NCBI RefSeq assembly: GCF_013359595.1
Contig: NZ_JABFMP010000021.1
Location: forward strand, 52,028 to 116,027
Source: Pseudomonas sp. C1C7
GTDB lineage: Bacteria; Pseudomonadota; Gammaproteobacteria; Pseudomonadales; Pseudomonadaceae
DNA: 64,000 bases
Reading direction: 5' to 3'
This document shows, piece by piece, positions 51,821 through 62,100 of the stretch. Within the stretch, counting starts at the first letter, position 1. Each line of letters starts with the position of its first letter. A program made the position numbers and the translations under genes. The notes beneath the pieces were generated by a model, which did not search any database, was not told where the DNA came from, and saw nothing but the letters and a program-made list of their open reading frames with translations.

Positions 51821-52768
51821 CTAGAAAAACGCCAGGGTCATGTTGACCGCAACGCCGTTGCCTTCAGGGCGATTCTTGGTGTCGAACTCCGGCACCCAGC
51901 GCAGGCTGAGGTTGGCCTGGGCGTCGGCGAACTTGCCGGTCCAGCCAATGATCGGGCCGGCGCCCACGGAGCGACCGCGAAAACTGCTGGGGGCGCCGGA
52001 GCCCGTGTCATCGCTGATCTGCTGGATGTAGCCGGCCGCCATCCCGGCGGCCCAGCCATTGCCGAAACCGTGGGTCCAGATCGCGTCGAGGGTGAAGATG
52101 TCGCCATTCTGGTAATCGGTGTCGTCGTTCTCGGTGTAGAACTCAAGTCCGCTGGACAGGGTGAATTCGCCACCCTTGCCGTCAAGGTGGGTGAAGGCCA
52201 CGGTGGGCATGAAGGTGTAGGTGTTCTGCCCGGGATTGGCCAGGCGATCGACGTTGTAGGCGCCGGTCGGCACGTAGATCGGCAGGGAAAAGGAGATGTG
52301 ATTGACCGCGTCGAAGTGGTAACCGGCGGCGATCGGCGTGACCAGCATGTCGGCGAACTGGGTGCCGCTGTCACTGGTGCCCAGCGTGCGGCCACGGGGG
52401 CCGGTGATGCTGGCGCTGACGTCGGTGTATTGCACCGGCACGCCGACGGCCGAGGCGTAGTTCCAGCGACCTTTGCCGGTGTCCCAGACATGGGTGAAGT
52501 TGGCGATGGTGTAGGACACCTTCATGTCCAGCCCGGTACTCACGGCACCGCCAATGGGCACCTGGGTGCTGCCCTTGAGGTCGCCGTCGTACCAGATGCT
52601 GCTCAGGGACATCACCCATCCCGGTTCGGGTGGCACGATGCCGGCATTGGAGAAGACCTGTTGCCCGGTAATCGGCCGGCCGACGCCGCCTTCAGCCGCC
52701 AGCGTGTATGGACAGCTTGCGATCAGGCACAGCGCCAGCATCGGGCGTACTACGAAGGGCTTGATCAT
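51821..52768 (-). CDS. Outer-membrane barrel protein, phenol-degradation MetA-like family
   Basis: 315 residues. Signal peptide to about 24 (MLALCLIASCPYTLAAE). The mature part is a barrel with repeating strands: WVMSLSSIWYDGDLKG, TGLDMKVSYTIANFTHVWDT, ADMLVTPIAAGYHFDAVNHI, FSLPIYVPTGAYNVDRLANP, ending TLAFF with terminal Phe. The pattern LPIYVPTGAY...LANPGQNTYTF is typical of the MetA-pathway/transporter family. It lies 129 bases upstream of the giant gene on the same strand; it could share its region but nothing shows it belongs to the exporter. Confidence 0.82.
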   Translation of the reverse strand: MIKPFVVRPMLALCLIASCPYTLAAEGGVGRPITGQQVFSNAGIVPPEPGWVMSLSSIWYDGDLKGSTQVPIGGAVSTGLDMKVSYTIANFTHVWDTGKGRWNYASAVGVPVQYTDVSASITGPRGRTLGTSDSGTQFADMLVTPIAAGYHFDAVNHISFSLPIYVPTGAYNVDRLANPGQNTYTFMPTVAFTHLDGKGGEFTLSSGLEFYTENDDTDYQNGDIFTLDAIWTHGFGNGWAAGMAAGYIQQISDDTGSGAPSSFRGRSVGAGPIIGWTGKFADAQANLSLRWVPEFDTKNRPEGNGVAVNMTLAFF

Positions 52769-52892
52769 GAACGGCTCCGCGGGTGATTGGAGTGGTGTAA
52801 CCGGTTGTCTGTGGGCTGATCTGGGCGCCGACGCCGCAACTGACGAACATGGTCATCAGGCCGAAACCGGCGGTACGAATGGCTATGTGCAT
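52692..52892 (-). CDS. Possible small exported protein overlapping the barrel gene
   Basis: A 66-residue ORF starting MHIAIRTAGFGLMTMFVSCG looks like a signal peptide followed by about 40 residues (AQISPQTTGYTTPITRG). GTGAGG lies upstream. It overlaps the first 77 bases of the barrel gene in another frame, and the overlap argues against it unless the protein is a leader. No family. Confidence 0.25.
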   Translation of the reverse strand: MHIAIRTAGFGLMTMFVSCGVGAQISPQTTGYTTPITRGAVHDQALRSTPDAGAVPDRKLSIHAGG

Positions 52893-53094
52893 GGCCAGTG
52901 CCTCACTTTCCAGACGTGGTGGTGTGCCCCGCGAACGGCGTGGAGGCTCGTTTGGGCGGCGCCTCTTCGAACGGAGCACGGCCGCGGTTGCGTAGTCCCG
53001 TGAGGCTTGTAGGACATGTCTCTTGAAGCTAGCAGCTAAAGGAGGGGTAGCCAGTCGGAGGGGGTTAATTCTTTGTTTTGGTATCACGCGTTCA
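52893..53094. other. Intergenic stretch without a convincing gene
   Basis: It lies between the barrel gene's 5' side and the REPIN at 53095. No ORF with an SD, no strong hairpin. It should contain the promoter of the barrel gene. Confidence 0.4.
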
Positions 53095-53198
53095 CTGTAG
53101 GAGCCGAGCTTGCTCGCGATGGAGGCCCAGGCACCGCTGGCATTCAGACAGCCCGCGTTATCGTTGGCCTCCATCGCGAGCAAGCTCGGCTCCTACAG
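53095..53198. repeat. REPIN (GAGCCGAGCTTGCTCGCGA type), spacer inverted
   Basis: The arms match the element at 3027-3129, but the spacer is in the opposite orientation: it has CCCGCGTTATCGTT, the reverse complement of the AACGATAACGCGGG in the other two. It lies 13 bases past the YciI-like stop. Confidence 0.9.
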
Positions 53199-53211
53199 GT
53201 GTAGGGGGGGC

Positions 53212-53637
53212 TCAGCAATTACGGCTTTGCCCGAACGCCCGCTCTTCCTGCTCACGCAACTCCGGCGTCAGTTCTTCGCCAAAATCCTCCATCTCGAACA
53301 CCTGGCGAATCTCGATCTCAGGCTCAGTCCCGGGCATCGGGTTAGGGCAGCGTTTGACCCATTCAATGGCTTCTTCCTTCGATTTGACCTGCCACAACCA
53401 GAAACCGGCGATCAGTTCCTTGGTTTCGGCGAAGGGGCCGTCGATCACCGTGCGTTTGTCGCCGGAAAAGCGCACGCGGGCGCCCTTGCTGCTCGGATGC
53501 AGGCCTTCGCCGGCCAGGAGGATGCCGGCCTTGGCCAGTTCTTCGTTGTAGTTGCCCATGGCAGTGAGCAGTTCGGTGCTGGGCATGATGCCGGCTTCGG
53601 AATCCTGGCTGGCCTTGATAATGATCATGAAGCGCAT
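53212..53637 (-). CDS. YciI/YCII-related (DGPF) family protein
   Basis: The start at 53637 (MRFMIIIKASQDSEAG) has GGAG upstream; the longer ORF to 53799 is not needed. 141 residues with the DGPF core: MGNYNEELAKAGILLAGEGL, SGDKRTVIDGPFAETKELIA, GFWLWQVKSKEEAIEWVKRC. A small ferredoxin-like cytoplasmic protein; relatives are often encoded beside ECF sigma factors, but none is adjacent here. A possible enzyme with a conserved His/Asp pair as in YciI; function not established. Confidence 0.85.
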   Translation of the reverse strand: MRFMIIIKASQDSEAGIMPSTELLTAMGNYNEELAKAGILLAGEGLHPSSKGARVRFSGDKRTVIDGPFAETKELIAGFWLWQVKSKEEAIEWVKRCPNPMPGTEPEIEIRQVFEMEDFGEELTPELREQEERAFGQSRNC

Positions 53638-53986
53638 GGTGATGTCTCCGCTGGATTTGGATGATTCACTTATAGTCGAACGAGCATCTGCACAATCGAC
53701 AGCGGTGCCACACAAATCACAGATTCTTTCGTCGATCAGAAAACGTATGAACATCGAGCTCCTGTGGGAGCGGGCTTGCCCGCGAAGAGGCCGGCACATT
53801 CAACGTTGATGTCGACCCATCTGACGCCTTCGCGGGCAAGCCCGCTCCCACAGTTGACCGCGTTCCCCCGTGGTACAACGTATGAAAAAATCACGATTTG
53901 TATCCGGGGTAGGTCGCCAGCCGATTTCGTGGTTAACTTCCGCCTCTTCACGACTCTCTACATCAACGTTCAGAAGGACTCCGTTC
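53638..53986. other. Divergent gap between the YciI-like gene and tpx
   Basis: It contains the REPIN at 53762-53853 and otherwise no convincing ORF or hairpin. Promoters of both genes should be here; none could be assigned confidently by eye. Confidence 0.4.
53762..53853. repeat. REPIN (GGGAGCGGGCTTGCCCGCGA type)
   Basis: CTGTGGGAGCGGGCTTGCCC and its reverse complement form the ends, around a 36-base spacer. This is a third REP class in the window; a related single copy lies at 63800. Confidence 0.9.
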
Positions 53987-54487
53987 ATGGCTCAAGTGAC
54001 TCTCAAAGGCAACCCGGTTCAAGTCAACGGCCAGCTGCCACAAGCCGGTTCCAAGGCGCCAGCCTTTTCCCTGGTTGCCGGCAATCTGTCCGACGTCACC
54101 CTGAAAGACTTTGCCGGCAAGCGCAAAGTGCTGAACATCTTCCCAAGCGTCGACACCCCGACCTGCGCCACTTCGGTACGCAAGTTCAACGCCCAGGCCA
54201 ATGACATCGCCAACACCGTGGTGCTGTGCATTTCCGCCGATCTGCCATTCGCCCAGGCCCGTTTCTGCGGCGCCGAAGGCCTGGAAAACGTGCAGAACCT
54301 GTCGACCCTGCGCGGTGCCGAGTTCATCCAGAACTACGGCGTGGCCATTGCCGACGGCCCGCTCAAAGGCCTGACCGCCCGTGCCGTGGTAGTTCTGGAC
54401 GAGAACGACAACGTGCTGCACAGCGAACTGGTCAAGGAAATCGCTGAAGAACCGAACTACGAAGCAGCACTCGCTGTTCTGAAGTAA
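53987..54487 (+). CDS. tpx: Thiol peroxidase (atypical 2-Cys peroxiredoxin)
   Basis: The start at 53987 (MAQVTLKGNPVQVNGQLPQA) has AAGGA upstream. 166 residues, standard Tpx length. The peroxidatic Cys is C60 in SVDTPTCATSVR and the resolving Cys is C94 in QARFCGAEG, as in E. coli Tpx. It reduces lipid and other hydroperoxides using thioredoxin; cytoplasmic or periplasmic in different bacteria, with no signal peptide here. It is followed by a clean intrinsic terminator. Single gene. Confidence 0.96.
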   Translation: MAQVTLKGNPVQVNGQLPQAGSKAPAFSLVAGNLSDVTLKDFAGKRKVLNIFPSVDTPTCATSVRKFNAQANDIANTVVLCISADLPFAQARFCGAEGLENVQNLSTLRGAEFIQNYGVAIADGPLKGLTARAVVVLDENDNVLHSELVKEIAEEPNYEAALAVLK

Positions 54488-54505
54488 CTGCGCATTACAA
54501 TTGTT

Positions 54506-54534
54506 AACGGCCTGGCCCTGTCCAGGCCGTTTTC
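54506..54534 (+). terminator. Rho-independent terminator of tpx
   Basis: AACGGCCTGG (54506-54515) and CCAGGCCGTT (54522-54531) form a perfect 10-bp stem with loop CCCTGT, followed by TTC. It starts 18 bases after the tpx stop. Confidence 0.88.
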
Positions 54535-54664
54535 ATTTGTGCTTCAGTGTCTTACACAAATCTCTTGTTACGTAAGCCAAAGGTAAATTGCCGGTAAAGG
54601 CGCTTTGCTTACCAGCCGTCAGTGCTTATCGTTCAGCCTTATGTAACAGAAGCCCACGCGCCCA

Positions 54665-55981
54665 ATGGTTGATCTCTCAATGCAATCCTCCGCTTCCCGT
54701 AGTCCCCGTCGCTGGCTGTTCGGCCTGCTTGTCCTGTTGGTCATCGCCGCCCTGTGCTGGAAATTCTGGCCTGGCGGTGCTGCGCCGAAAGAAGGGGCAC
54801 AGCCAAAGGCCACGGCAGGGCATACGGGCAGGGCAGGCGGGATGCGTCCGGGGTTCGGTGGCGCTTCCGGACCGGTTCCGGTGCGAGTGGCCCCGGCGGT
54901 CAAGGGCGATTTCCCGCTGTATTACAAGGCGCTGGGCACCGTCACTGCGCTGAACACCATCAATGTGCGCAGCCGCGTCGGTGGCGAGTTGGTCAAGATC
55001 TATTTCGAGGAAGGGCAGATGGTGAAAGCTGGCGATCTGCTGGCCGAAATCGACCCGCGCCCGTACCATAACGCCTTGCTCCAGGCCGAAGGCACCTTGT
55101 TGCAGAACCAGGCGCAGTTGAAGAACGCCCAGGTGGATGTCGAGCGTTACACCGGCCTCTACAAGGAAGACAGCATCGCCAAGCAGACCCTGGACACCGC
55201 GGTCGCGCTGGTCGGCCAGTTCCAGGGCACGGTCAAGACCAATCAGGCGGCGGTCAACGACGCCAAGCTCAATCTGGAATTCACCAAGATCCGCGCGCCG
55301 ATTGCCGGACGCGTGGGCCTGCGTCAGCTCGATGTCGGCAACCTTGTAGCCGCCAACGACACCACGGCGCTGGCGATCATCACCCAGACCCAGCCGATCA
55401 GCGTCGCCTTCACCCTCCCGGAAAACAGCCTCGACACCGTGCTCGCCCGCTATCGCAGCGGCGCCAAGCTGCCGGCCGAAGCCTGGGATCGCGGCGACAC
55501 CAAGCTGCAGGCCACCGGCGTATTGCAGAGCCTGGACAACCAGATCGACGTCACCACCGGCACCCTGAAATTCAAAGCCCGCTACGACAATCGCGACCAG
55601 TCGTTGTTCCCCAACCAGTTCGTCAACGTGCGCCTGCTGGCCGACACCCTGAAAGACGTGATCCTGGCACCATCCGCCGCGATCCAGTTCGGCACCAACG
55701 GCACCTTCGTCTATGCCCTGGACGGCGACAAGAAGGTCAAGATCCGTCAGTTGAAAATCGGTGCCAGTGACGGTCAGAACACCGTGGTCACCGAAGGTCT
55801 GGTGGCCGGTGATCGCGTGGTACTGGAAGGTACCGACCGTCTGAAGGACGGCAGCGAGGTTGAAGTGGTCAACGATCCACAGCAGGTGCCGACCAATCCG
55901 GCCGGCCATCTGCAGGGCAAATCGGCGGCGAGCACCACTGAACAAGCACCTGCCGACAAGGCGAAAAAGGGCGGCGCATGA
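54665..55981 (+). CDS. muxA: Multidrug efflux RND periplasmic adaptor MuxA (MdtA-like)
   Basis: 438 residues from ATG 54665; an in-frame ATG at 54680 is the alternative. N-terminal anchor helix (about 17-33, WLFGLLVLLVIAALCW). It has a lipoyl domain (INVRSRVGGELVKIYFEEGQ), coiled-coil hairpin (NALLQAEGTLLQNQAQLKNA), a second lipoyl half (IRAPIAGRVGLRQLDVGN) and barrel (PENSLDTVLARYRSGAKLP). It links MuxB/MuxC in the inner membrane to OpmB in the outer membrane. Its stop overlaps the muxB start (ATGA). In P. aeruginosa the order muxA-muxB-muxC-opmB is the same. Confidence 0.92.
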   Translation: MVDLSMQSSASRSPRRWLFGLLVLLVIAALCWKFWPGGAAPKEGAQPKATAGHTGRAGGMRPGFGGASGPVPVRVAPAVKGDFPLYYKALGTVTALNTINVRSRVGGELVKIYFEEGQMVKAGDLLAEIDPRPYHNALLQAEGTLLQNQAQLKNAQVDVERYTGLYKEDSIAKQTLDTAVALVGQFQGTVKTNQAAVNDAKLNLEFTKIRAPIAGRVGLRQLDVGNLVAANDTTALAIITQTQPISVAFTLPENSLDTVLARYRSGAKLPAEAWDRGDTKLQATGVLQSLDNQIDVTTGTLKFKARYDNRDQSLFPNQFVNVRLLADTLKDVILAPSAAIQFGTNGTFVYALDGDKKVKIRQLKIGASDGQNTVVTEGLVAGDRVVLEGTDRLKDGSEVEVVNDPQQVPTNPAGHLQGKSAASTTEQAPADKAKKGGA

Positions 55982-58900
55982 ATCTCTCGCGGCTGTTCAT
56001 CCTTCGCCCGGTAGCGACCACCCTGAGCATGCTGGCCATCGTTCTGGCCGGCGTGATCGCCTATCGCCTGCTGCCGGTGTCGGCATTGCCCCAGGTCGAC
56101 TACCCGACCATTCGCGTGATGACCCTTTATCCCGGCGCCAGCCCGGACGTCATGACCAGCGCTGTCACCGCGCCTCTGGAACGCCAGTTCGGCCAGATGC
56201 CCGGCCTGACCCAGATGGCCTCGACCAGCTCTGGCGGCGCCTCGGTGCTGACCCTGCGTTTCAGCCTCGATATCAATATGGACGTCGCCGAGCAGCAGGT
56301 GCAGGCCGCGATCAACGCCGCCACCAACCTGTTGCCCAAGGACCTGCCGGCGCCGCCGGTGTACAACAAGGTCAACCCGGCCGACACGCCGGTGCTGACC
56401 CTGGCCATCACCTCCAAGACCATGCTGTTGCCCAAGCTCAACGATCTGGTCGACACCCGCATGGCGCAGAAAATCGCCCAGATCAGCGGCGTCGGCATGG
56501 TCAGCATTGCCGGCGGCCAGCGTCAGGCGGTGCGGATCAAGGTCAATCCCGAGGCCCTGGCGGCCAACGGCCTGAACCTGTCGGACGTGCGCACCCTCAT
56601 CGGTGCCTCCAACGTCAACCAGCCCAAGGGCAACTTCGACGGCCCGACCCGGGTGTCGATGCTCGACGCCAACGACCAGCTGACTTCGCCCGCGGACTAC
56701 GCCAACCTGATCCTCGCCTATGCCAACGGCGCGCCGTTGCGCCTCAAGGACGTGGCCGAGATTGTCGATGGTGCGGAAAACGAACGTCTGGCGGCCTGGG
56801 CCAATGAAAACCAGGCGGTGTTGCTGAACATTCAGCGCCAGCCGGGGGCCAACGTCATCGAGGTAGTGGACCGGATCAAGGCCTTGTTGCCGAGCATCAC
56901 CGACAACCTGCCGGCCGGCCTTGACGTGGTGGTGCTGACCGACCGCACCCAGACCATCCGCGCCTCGGTCAAGGACGTGCAACACGAACTGCTGATCGCC
57001 ATCGCCCTGGTGGTGATGGTCACCTTCCTGTTCCTGCGTCGGGCCAGTGCCACCATCATTCCGTCGGTGGCCGTGCCGCTGTCGCTGATCGGCACCTTCG
57101 GCGTGATGTACCTCGCCGGTTTCTCGGTCAACAACCTGACCCTGATGGCCCTGACCATCGCCACCGGTTTCGTGGTGGACGATGCCATCGTGATGCTGGA
57201 GAACATTTCCCGCTTCATCGAAGAGGGCGACAGCCCCTTGAATGCAGCGCTCAAGGGCGCCAAGCAGATCGGGTTCACCCTGATTTCCCTGACCCTGTCG
57301 CTGATCGCGGTACTGATTCCGCTGCTGTTCATGGCCGACGTAGTAGGGCGCCTGTTCCGCGAGTTCGCCATCACCCTGGCGGTGGCGATCCTGATTTCCC
57401 TCGTCGTCTCTTTGACCCTCACGCCGATGATGTGCGCGCGGCTGCTCAAGCGTGAACCGAAGGAAGACGAGCAGGGCCGCTTCTACCGTGCCAGCGGCGC
57501 CTTCATCGACTGGATGATTGCCGCCTACGGCCGCAAATTGCAGTGGGTGCTCAAGCACCAGCCGCTGACCCTGCTGGTGGCTGTTGGTACCCTCGCGCTG
57601 ACGGTGTTCCTGTATATGGCGGTGCCCAAGGGCTTCTTCCCGGTGCAGGACACCGGGGTGATCCAGGGCATTTCCGAGGCGCCGCAGTCGATTTCCTTCG
57701 CCGCCATGAGCGAGCGTCAGCAGGAACTGGCCAAGGTGATCCTGGCGGACCCTGCGGTCGAGAGCCTGTCGTCCTACATCGGTGTCGACGGTGACAACTC
57801 GACGCTCAACAGCGGCCGCCTGTTGATCAACCTCAAGTCCCACAGCGATCGCGACCTGAGCGCCAATCAGGTGATTGCCCGCCTGCAACCGGAACTGGAC
57901 AAACTGGTGGGTATCCGTCTGTTCATGCAGCCGGTGCAGGACCTGACCATCGAGGACCGGGTCAGCCGCACGCAATACCAGTTCAGCATGTCGTCGCCGG
58001 ATTCCGAGCTGCTCAGCCTGTGGAGCGGCCGTCTGGTCGAAGCCCTGGCCGAGCGCCCGGAGCTGACCGACGTTGCCAGCGATTTGCAGGACAAGGGCCT
58101 GCAGGTCTACCTGGTGATCGACCGTGATGCCGCCTCGCGGGTCGGGGTGTCGGTGTCGAACATCACCGACGCGCTGTACGACGCGTTCGGCCAGCGGCAG
58201 ATTTCCACCATCTACACCCAGGCCAGCCAGTACCGCGTGGTGCTGCAATCGCAGTCCGGCGAGAAGATCGGCCCGCAGGCGCTGGACCAGATCCACGTCA
58301 AGACCACCGACGGCGGTCAGGTGCGCCTGTCCAGCCTGGCGCATATCGAAGAACGTCAGGCGCAACTGGCCATCACCCACATCGGCCAGTTCCCGGCGGT
58401 GATGATGTCCTTCAACCTCGCTCCCGGCGTGGCGCTGGGGCATGCGGTCGAGATCATTGAGCAGGTGCAGAAGGACATCGGCATGCCGATCGGCGTGCAG
58501 ACCCAGTTCCAGGGCGCCGCCGAGGCCTTCCAGGCGTCGCTGTCGAGTACCTTGCTGCTGATTCTGGCGGCAGTCGTCACCATGTACATCGTGCTGGGCG
58601 TGCTGTACGAGAGCTACATCCACCCGATCACCATTCTCTCCACCTTGCCCTCGGCGGCGGTCGGCGCCTTGCTGGCGTTGATCCTCAGCGGCAATGACCT
58701 GGGCATGATCGCCATCATCGGCATCATCCTGCTGATCGGTATCGTGAAGAAGAACGCGATCATGATGATCGACTTCGCCCTCGACGCCGAGCGCAACCAG
58801 GGCATGGACCCGCAGACCGCGATCTATCAGGCGGCCTTGCTGCGCTTCCGGCCGATCCTGATGACAACACTGGCCGCCTTGTTCGGCGCGGTGCCGCTGA

Positions 58901-59073
58901 TGCTGGCCACCGGGTCCGGCGCGGAACTGCGTCAACCGCTGGGTCTGGTGATGGTTGGCGGGTTGTTGCTGAGCCAGATCCTGACCCTGTTCACCACGCC
59001 GGTGATCTACCTGTATTTCGATCGGTTGGGACGCCGCTTCGGCAAGCCTGAGCGCAAAGAGGTGGTGGTATGA
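55978..59073 (+). CDS. muxB: RND multidrug efflux transporter subunit MuxB (MdtB-like)
   Basis: 1031 residues with the 12-helix RND architecture. Proton-relay residues are visible as GFVVDDAIVMLENI (Asp pair in TM4) and GIVKKNAIMMIDFAL (Lys in TM10). Large periplasmic loops carry the drug-binding porter and docking domains. It works as a hetero-trimer partner with MuxC, as MdtB does with MdtC, to export drugs such as novobiocin, aztreonam and macrolides in P. aeruginosa. Start overlaps muxA. About 100 bases with an imperfect repeat separate it from muxC. Confidence 0.93.
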   Translation: MNLSRLFILRPVATTLSMLAIVLAGVIAYRLLPVSALPQVDYPTIRVMTLYPGASPDVMTSAVTAPLERQFGQMPGLTQMASTSSGGASVLTLRFSLDINMDVAEQQVQAAINAATNLLPKDLPAPPVYNKVNPADTPVLTLAITSKTMLLPKLNDLVDTRMAQKIAQISGVGMVSIAGGQRQAVRIKVNPEALAANGLNLSDVRTLIGASNVNQPKGNFDGPTRVSMLDANDQLTSPADYANLILAYANGAPLRLKDVAEIVDGAENERLAAWANENQAVLLNIQRQPGANVIEVVDRIKALLPSITDNLPAGLDVVVLTDRTQTIRASVKDVQHELLIAIALVVMVTFLFLRRASATIIPSVAVPLSLIGTFGVMYLAGFSVNNLTLMALTIATGFVVDDAIVMLENISRFIEEGDSPLNAALKGAKQIGFTLISLTLSLIAVLIPLLFMADVVGRLFREFAITLAVAILISLVVSLTLTPMMCARLLKREPKEDEQGRFYRASGAFIDWMIAAYGRKLQWVLKHQPLTLLVAVGTLALTVFLYMAVPKGFFPVQDTGVIQGISEAPQSISFAAMSERQQELAKVILADPAVESLSSYIGVDGDNSTLNSGRLLINLKSHSDRDLSANQVIARLQPELDKLVGIRLFMQPVQDLTIEDRVSRTQYQFSMSSPDSELLSLWSGRLVEALAERPELTDVASDLQDKGLQVYLVIDRDAASRVGVSVSNITDALYDAFGQRQISTIYTQASQYRVVLQSQSGEKIGPQALDQIHVKTTDGGQVRLSSLAHIEERQAQLAITHIGQFPAVMMSFNLAPGVALGHAVEIIEQVQKDIGMPIGVQTQFQGAAEAFQASLSSTLLLILAAVVTMYIVLGVLYESYIHPITILSTLPSAAVGALLALILSGNDLGMIAIIGIILLIGIVKKNAIMMIDFALDAERNQGMDPQTAIYQAALLRFRPILMTTLAALFGAVPLMLATGSGAELRQPLGLVMVGGLLLSQILTLFTTPVIYLYFDRLGRRFGKPERKEVVV

Positions 59074-59084
59074 CGGCGCGCTAC

Positions 59085-59163
59085 AAGGTTCAAGCTTCAA
59101 GCCGCCAGTCAAAACCTGCGCGATCCCTGCTTTTTTCTTGCAGCTGGCAGCTTGCAGCCAGTG
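59085..59163. repeat. Imperfect inverted Pseudomonas intergenic repeat between muxB and muxC
   Basis: AAGGTTCAAGCTTCAAGCC on the left and TTGCAGCTGGCAGCTTGCAG on the right are rough reverse complements around CTGCTTTTTTC. Similar AAGCTTCAAGC/GCTTGCAGCTT runs are common between Pseudomonas genes. It could form an RNA hairpin in the mux transcript. Confidence 0.4.
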
Positions 59164-59173
59164 GTTGCCACCT

Positions 59174-62100
59174 ATGAATCTCTCGGCTCCTTTCATCAAA
59201 CGCCCTGTGGCAACCATGCTGCTTTCATTGGCAATCATGCTGCTGGGTGGCGTGAGCTTCGGCCTGTTGCCGGTGTCGCCGCTACCGCAAATGGACTTCC
59301 CGGTGATCGTGGTCCAGGCCAGCCTGCCCGGCGCCAGCCCGGAAGTGATGGCCTCCACCGTGGCCACGCCGCTGGAGCGCTCCTTCGGCGCCATCGCCGG
59401 GGTCAACACCATGAGCAGCCGATCGAGCCAGGGCTCGACCCGGGTGATCCTGCAATTCGACCTCGATCGCGACATCAACGGCGCCGCCCGGGAAGTGCAG
59501 GCGGCGATCAATGCCTCACGCAACCTGTTGCCCAGCGGTATGCGCAGCATGCCGACCTACAAGAAGGTCAACCCGTCCCAGGCACCGATCATGGTGCTGT
59601 CGCTGACCTCCGATGTACTGGAAAAGGGCCAGCTGTATGACCTGGCCTCGACCATTCTGTCCCAGAGCCTGTCCCAGGTGCAGGGCGTCGGCGAAGTGCA
59701 AATCGGCGGCAGCTCCCTGCCGGCCGTGCGTATCGAGCTCGAACCCCAGGCGCTGAACCAGTACGGCGTGGCCCTGGATGACGTGCGCAACACCATCGCC
59801 AACGCGAACGTGCGCCGGCCCAAGGGTTCGGTGGAGGGCGATCAGCGGCTGTGGCAGGTACAGGCCAACGATCAGCTGGAAAAAGCCAAGGATTACGAAT
59901 CGCTGATCATCCATTACGCCGATGGTGCGGCCCTGCGCCTGAAGGATGTGGCCAAGGTCAGCGATGGCGTCGAGGACCGTTACAACAGCGGTTTCTTCAA
60001 TGATGACTCGGCGGTGTTGCTGGTGATCAACCGCCAGGCCGGCGCCAACATCATCGAGACGGTCAATGAGATCAAGGCCCAGCTTCCGGCGTTGCAGGCG
60101 GTATTGCCGGCCAGCGTCAAGCTGAACCTGGCCATGGACCGCTCGCCGGTGATCAAGGCCACCCTGCACGAAGCGGAAATGACACTGCTGATCGCCGTGG
60201 CGCTGGTGATCCTGGTGGTGTTCCTGTTTCTGGGTAACTTCCGCGCCTCGCTGATCCCGACGCTGGCGGTGCCGGTGTCGCTGGTGGGCACCTTTGCCGT
60301 GATGTACCTCTACGGCTTCTCCCTGAACAACCTGTCGCTGATGGCGCTGATTCTCGCCACGGGCCTGGTGGTGGACGACGCCATCGTGGTGCTGGAGAAC
60401 ATTTCCCGGCATATCGACGAAGGCGTCAAACCGATGAAGGCCGCCTATCTCGGCGCCCAGGAAGTCGGTTTCACCTTGCTGTCGATGAACGTGTCGCTGG
60501 TGGCGGTGTTCCTGTCGATCCTGTTCATGGGCGGCATCATCGAGAGCCTGTTCCGCGAGTTCTCCATCACCCTGGCCGCGGCGATCGTGGTTTCACTGCT
60601 GGTGTCGCTGACCCTGACGCCGATGCTCTGCGCACGCTGGCTCAAGCCCCACACGCCGGGCCAGGAAAACCGCCTGCAACGCTGGAGTGCGCGGGCCAAC
60701 GAATGGATGGTCGCCAAGTACGCCACCAGCCTCGATTGGGTGTTGCGTCATCGCCGCCTGACGCTGCTCAGCCTGTTCATCACCGTCGGCGTCAACGTTG
60801 CCCTGTACGTGGTGGTGCCGAAAACCTTCCTGCCGCAGCAGGACACCGGCCAGTTGATCGGTTTCGTACGCGGCGACGACGGCCTGTCGTTCAGCGTGAT
60901 GCAGCCGAAAATGGAAATCTTCCGCCGTGCCGTGCTCAAGGACGACGCGGTGCAAAGCGTGGCCGGCTTCATCGGTGGCACCAACGGCACCAATAACGCC
61001 TTCATGCTGGTGCGCCTGAAACCGATCAAGGAGCGCAATATTTCCGCGCAGAAGGTCATCGAGCGCCTGCGCAAGGAAATGCCCAAGGTCGCCGGTGCGC
61101 AGTTGATGCTGATGGCCGACCAGGACCTGCAGTTCGGCGGCGGCCGTGAGCAGACCACTTCGCAGTATTCCTACATCCTGCAAAGCGGCGACCTGGGTGC
61201 CTTGCGCGAGTGGTATCCGAAAGTGGTGACCGCGCTCAAGGCCCTGCCGGAGTTGACGGCGATTGACGCCCGGGAAGGCCGTGGTGCCCAGCAGGTGACG
61301 CTGATCGTCGATCGCGACCAGGCCAAGCGCCTGGGGATCGACATGGACATGGTCACGGCGGTGCTGAACAACGCCTACAGCCAGCGGCAGATTTCCACCA
61401 TCTATGACAGCCTCAACCAGTATCAGGTGGTCATGGAGGTCAACCAGAAATACGCCCAGGACCCGATCACCCTCAATCAGGTGCAGGTGATCACCGCTGA
61501 TGGCGCGCGGGTGCCGCTGTCGACCATCGCCCATTACGAAAACAGCCTGGAAGACGACCGGGTCAGCCACGAAGGCCAGTTCGCCTCGGAAAGCATTTCC
61601 TTCGACATGGCCGAAGGGGTGACGGTGGAGCAGGGCAGTGCCGCCATCGAGCGGGCGATCGCCTCGGTCGGCCTGCCGGAAGACGTGATCGCGAAAATGG
61701 CCGGCACCGCCGATGCCTTCGCCGCGACCCAGAAGAGCCAGCCGTTCATGATCCTCGGCGCGCTGGTGGCGGTGTATCTGGTGCTTGGCGTGCTGTATGA
61801 AAGCTACATCCATCCGCTGACCATTCTCTCGACCCTGCCGTCGGCGGGTGTCGGTGCGTTGCTGTCGATCTATGCCCTGGGCGGCGAGTTCAGCCTGATT
61901 TCGCTATTGGGGCTGTTCCTGCTGATCGGCGTGGTGAAGAAAAACGCCATCCTGATGATCGACCTGGCCCTGCAACTGGAACGCCAGCAGGGCATGGAAC
62001 CGCTGGAATCAATCCGCAATGCCTGCCTGCAACGCCTGCGACCGATCCTGATGACCACCCTGGCGGCCATTCTCGGTGCCTTGCCGTTGCTGCTCAGCCG

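Noticed and set aside
59138..59173. Upstream start for MuxC
   Set aside because: It lies in the imperfect repeat and adds residues not typical of RND N-termini; MNLSAPFIKRP is the usual start.
55774..59550. Minus-strand ORF of 1258 codons opposite muxB
   Set aside because: Antisense shadow of a high-GC RND gene; the product is Gln/Arg/His-rich nonsense without known motifs, while the plus strand encodes intact RND proteins.
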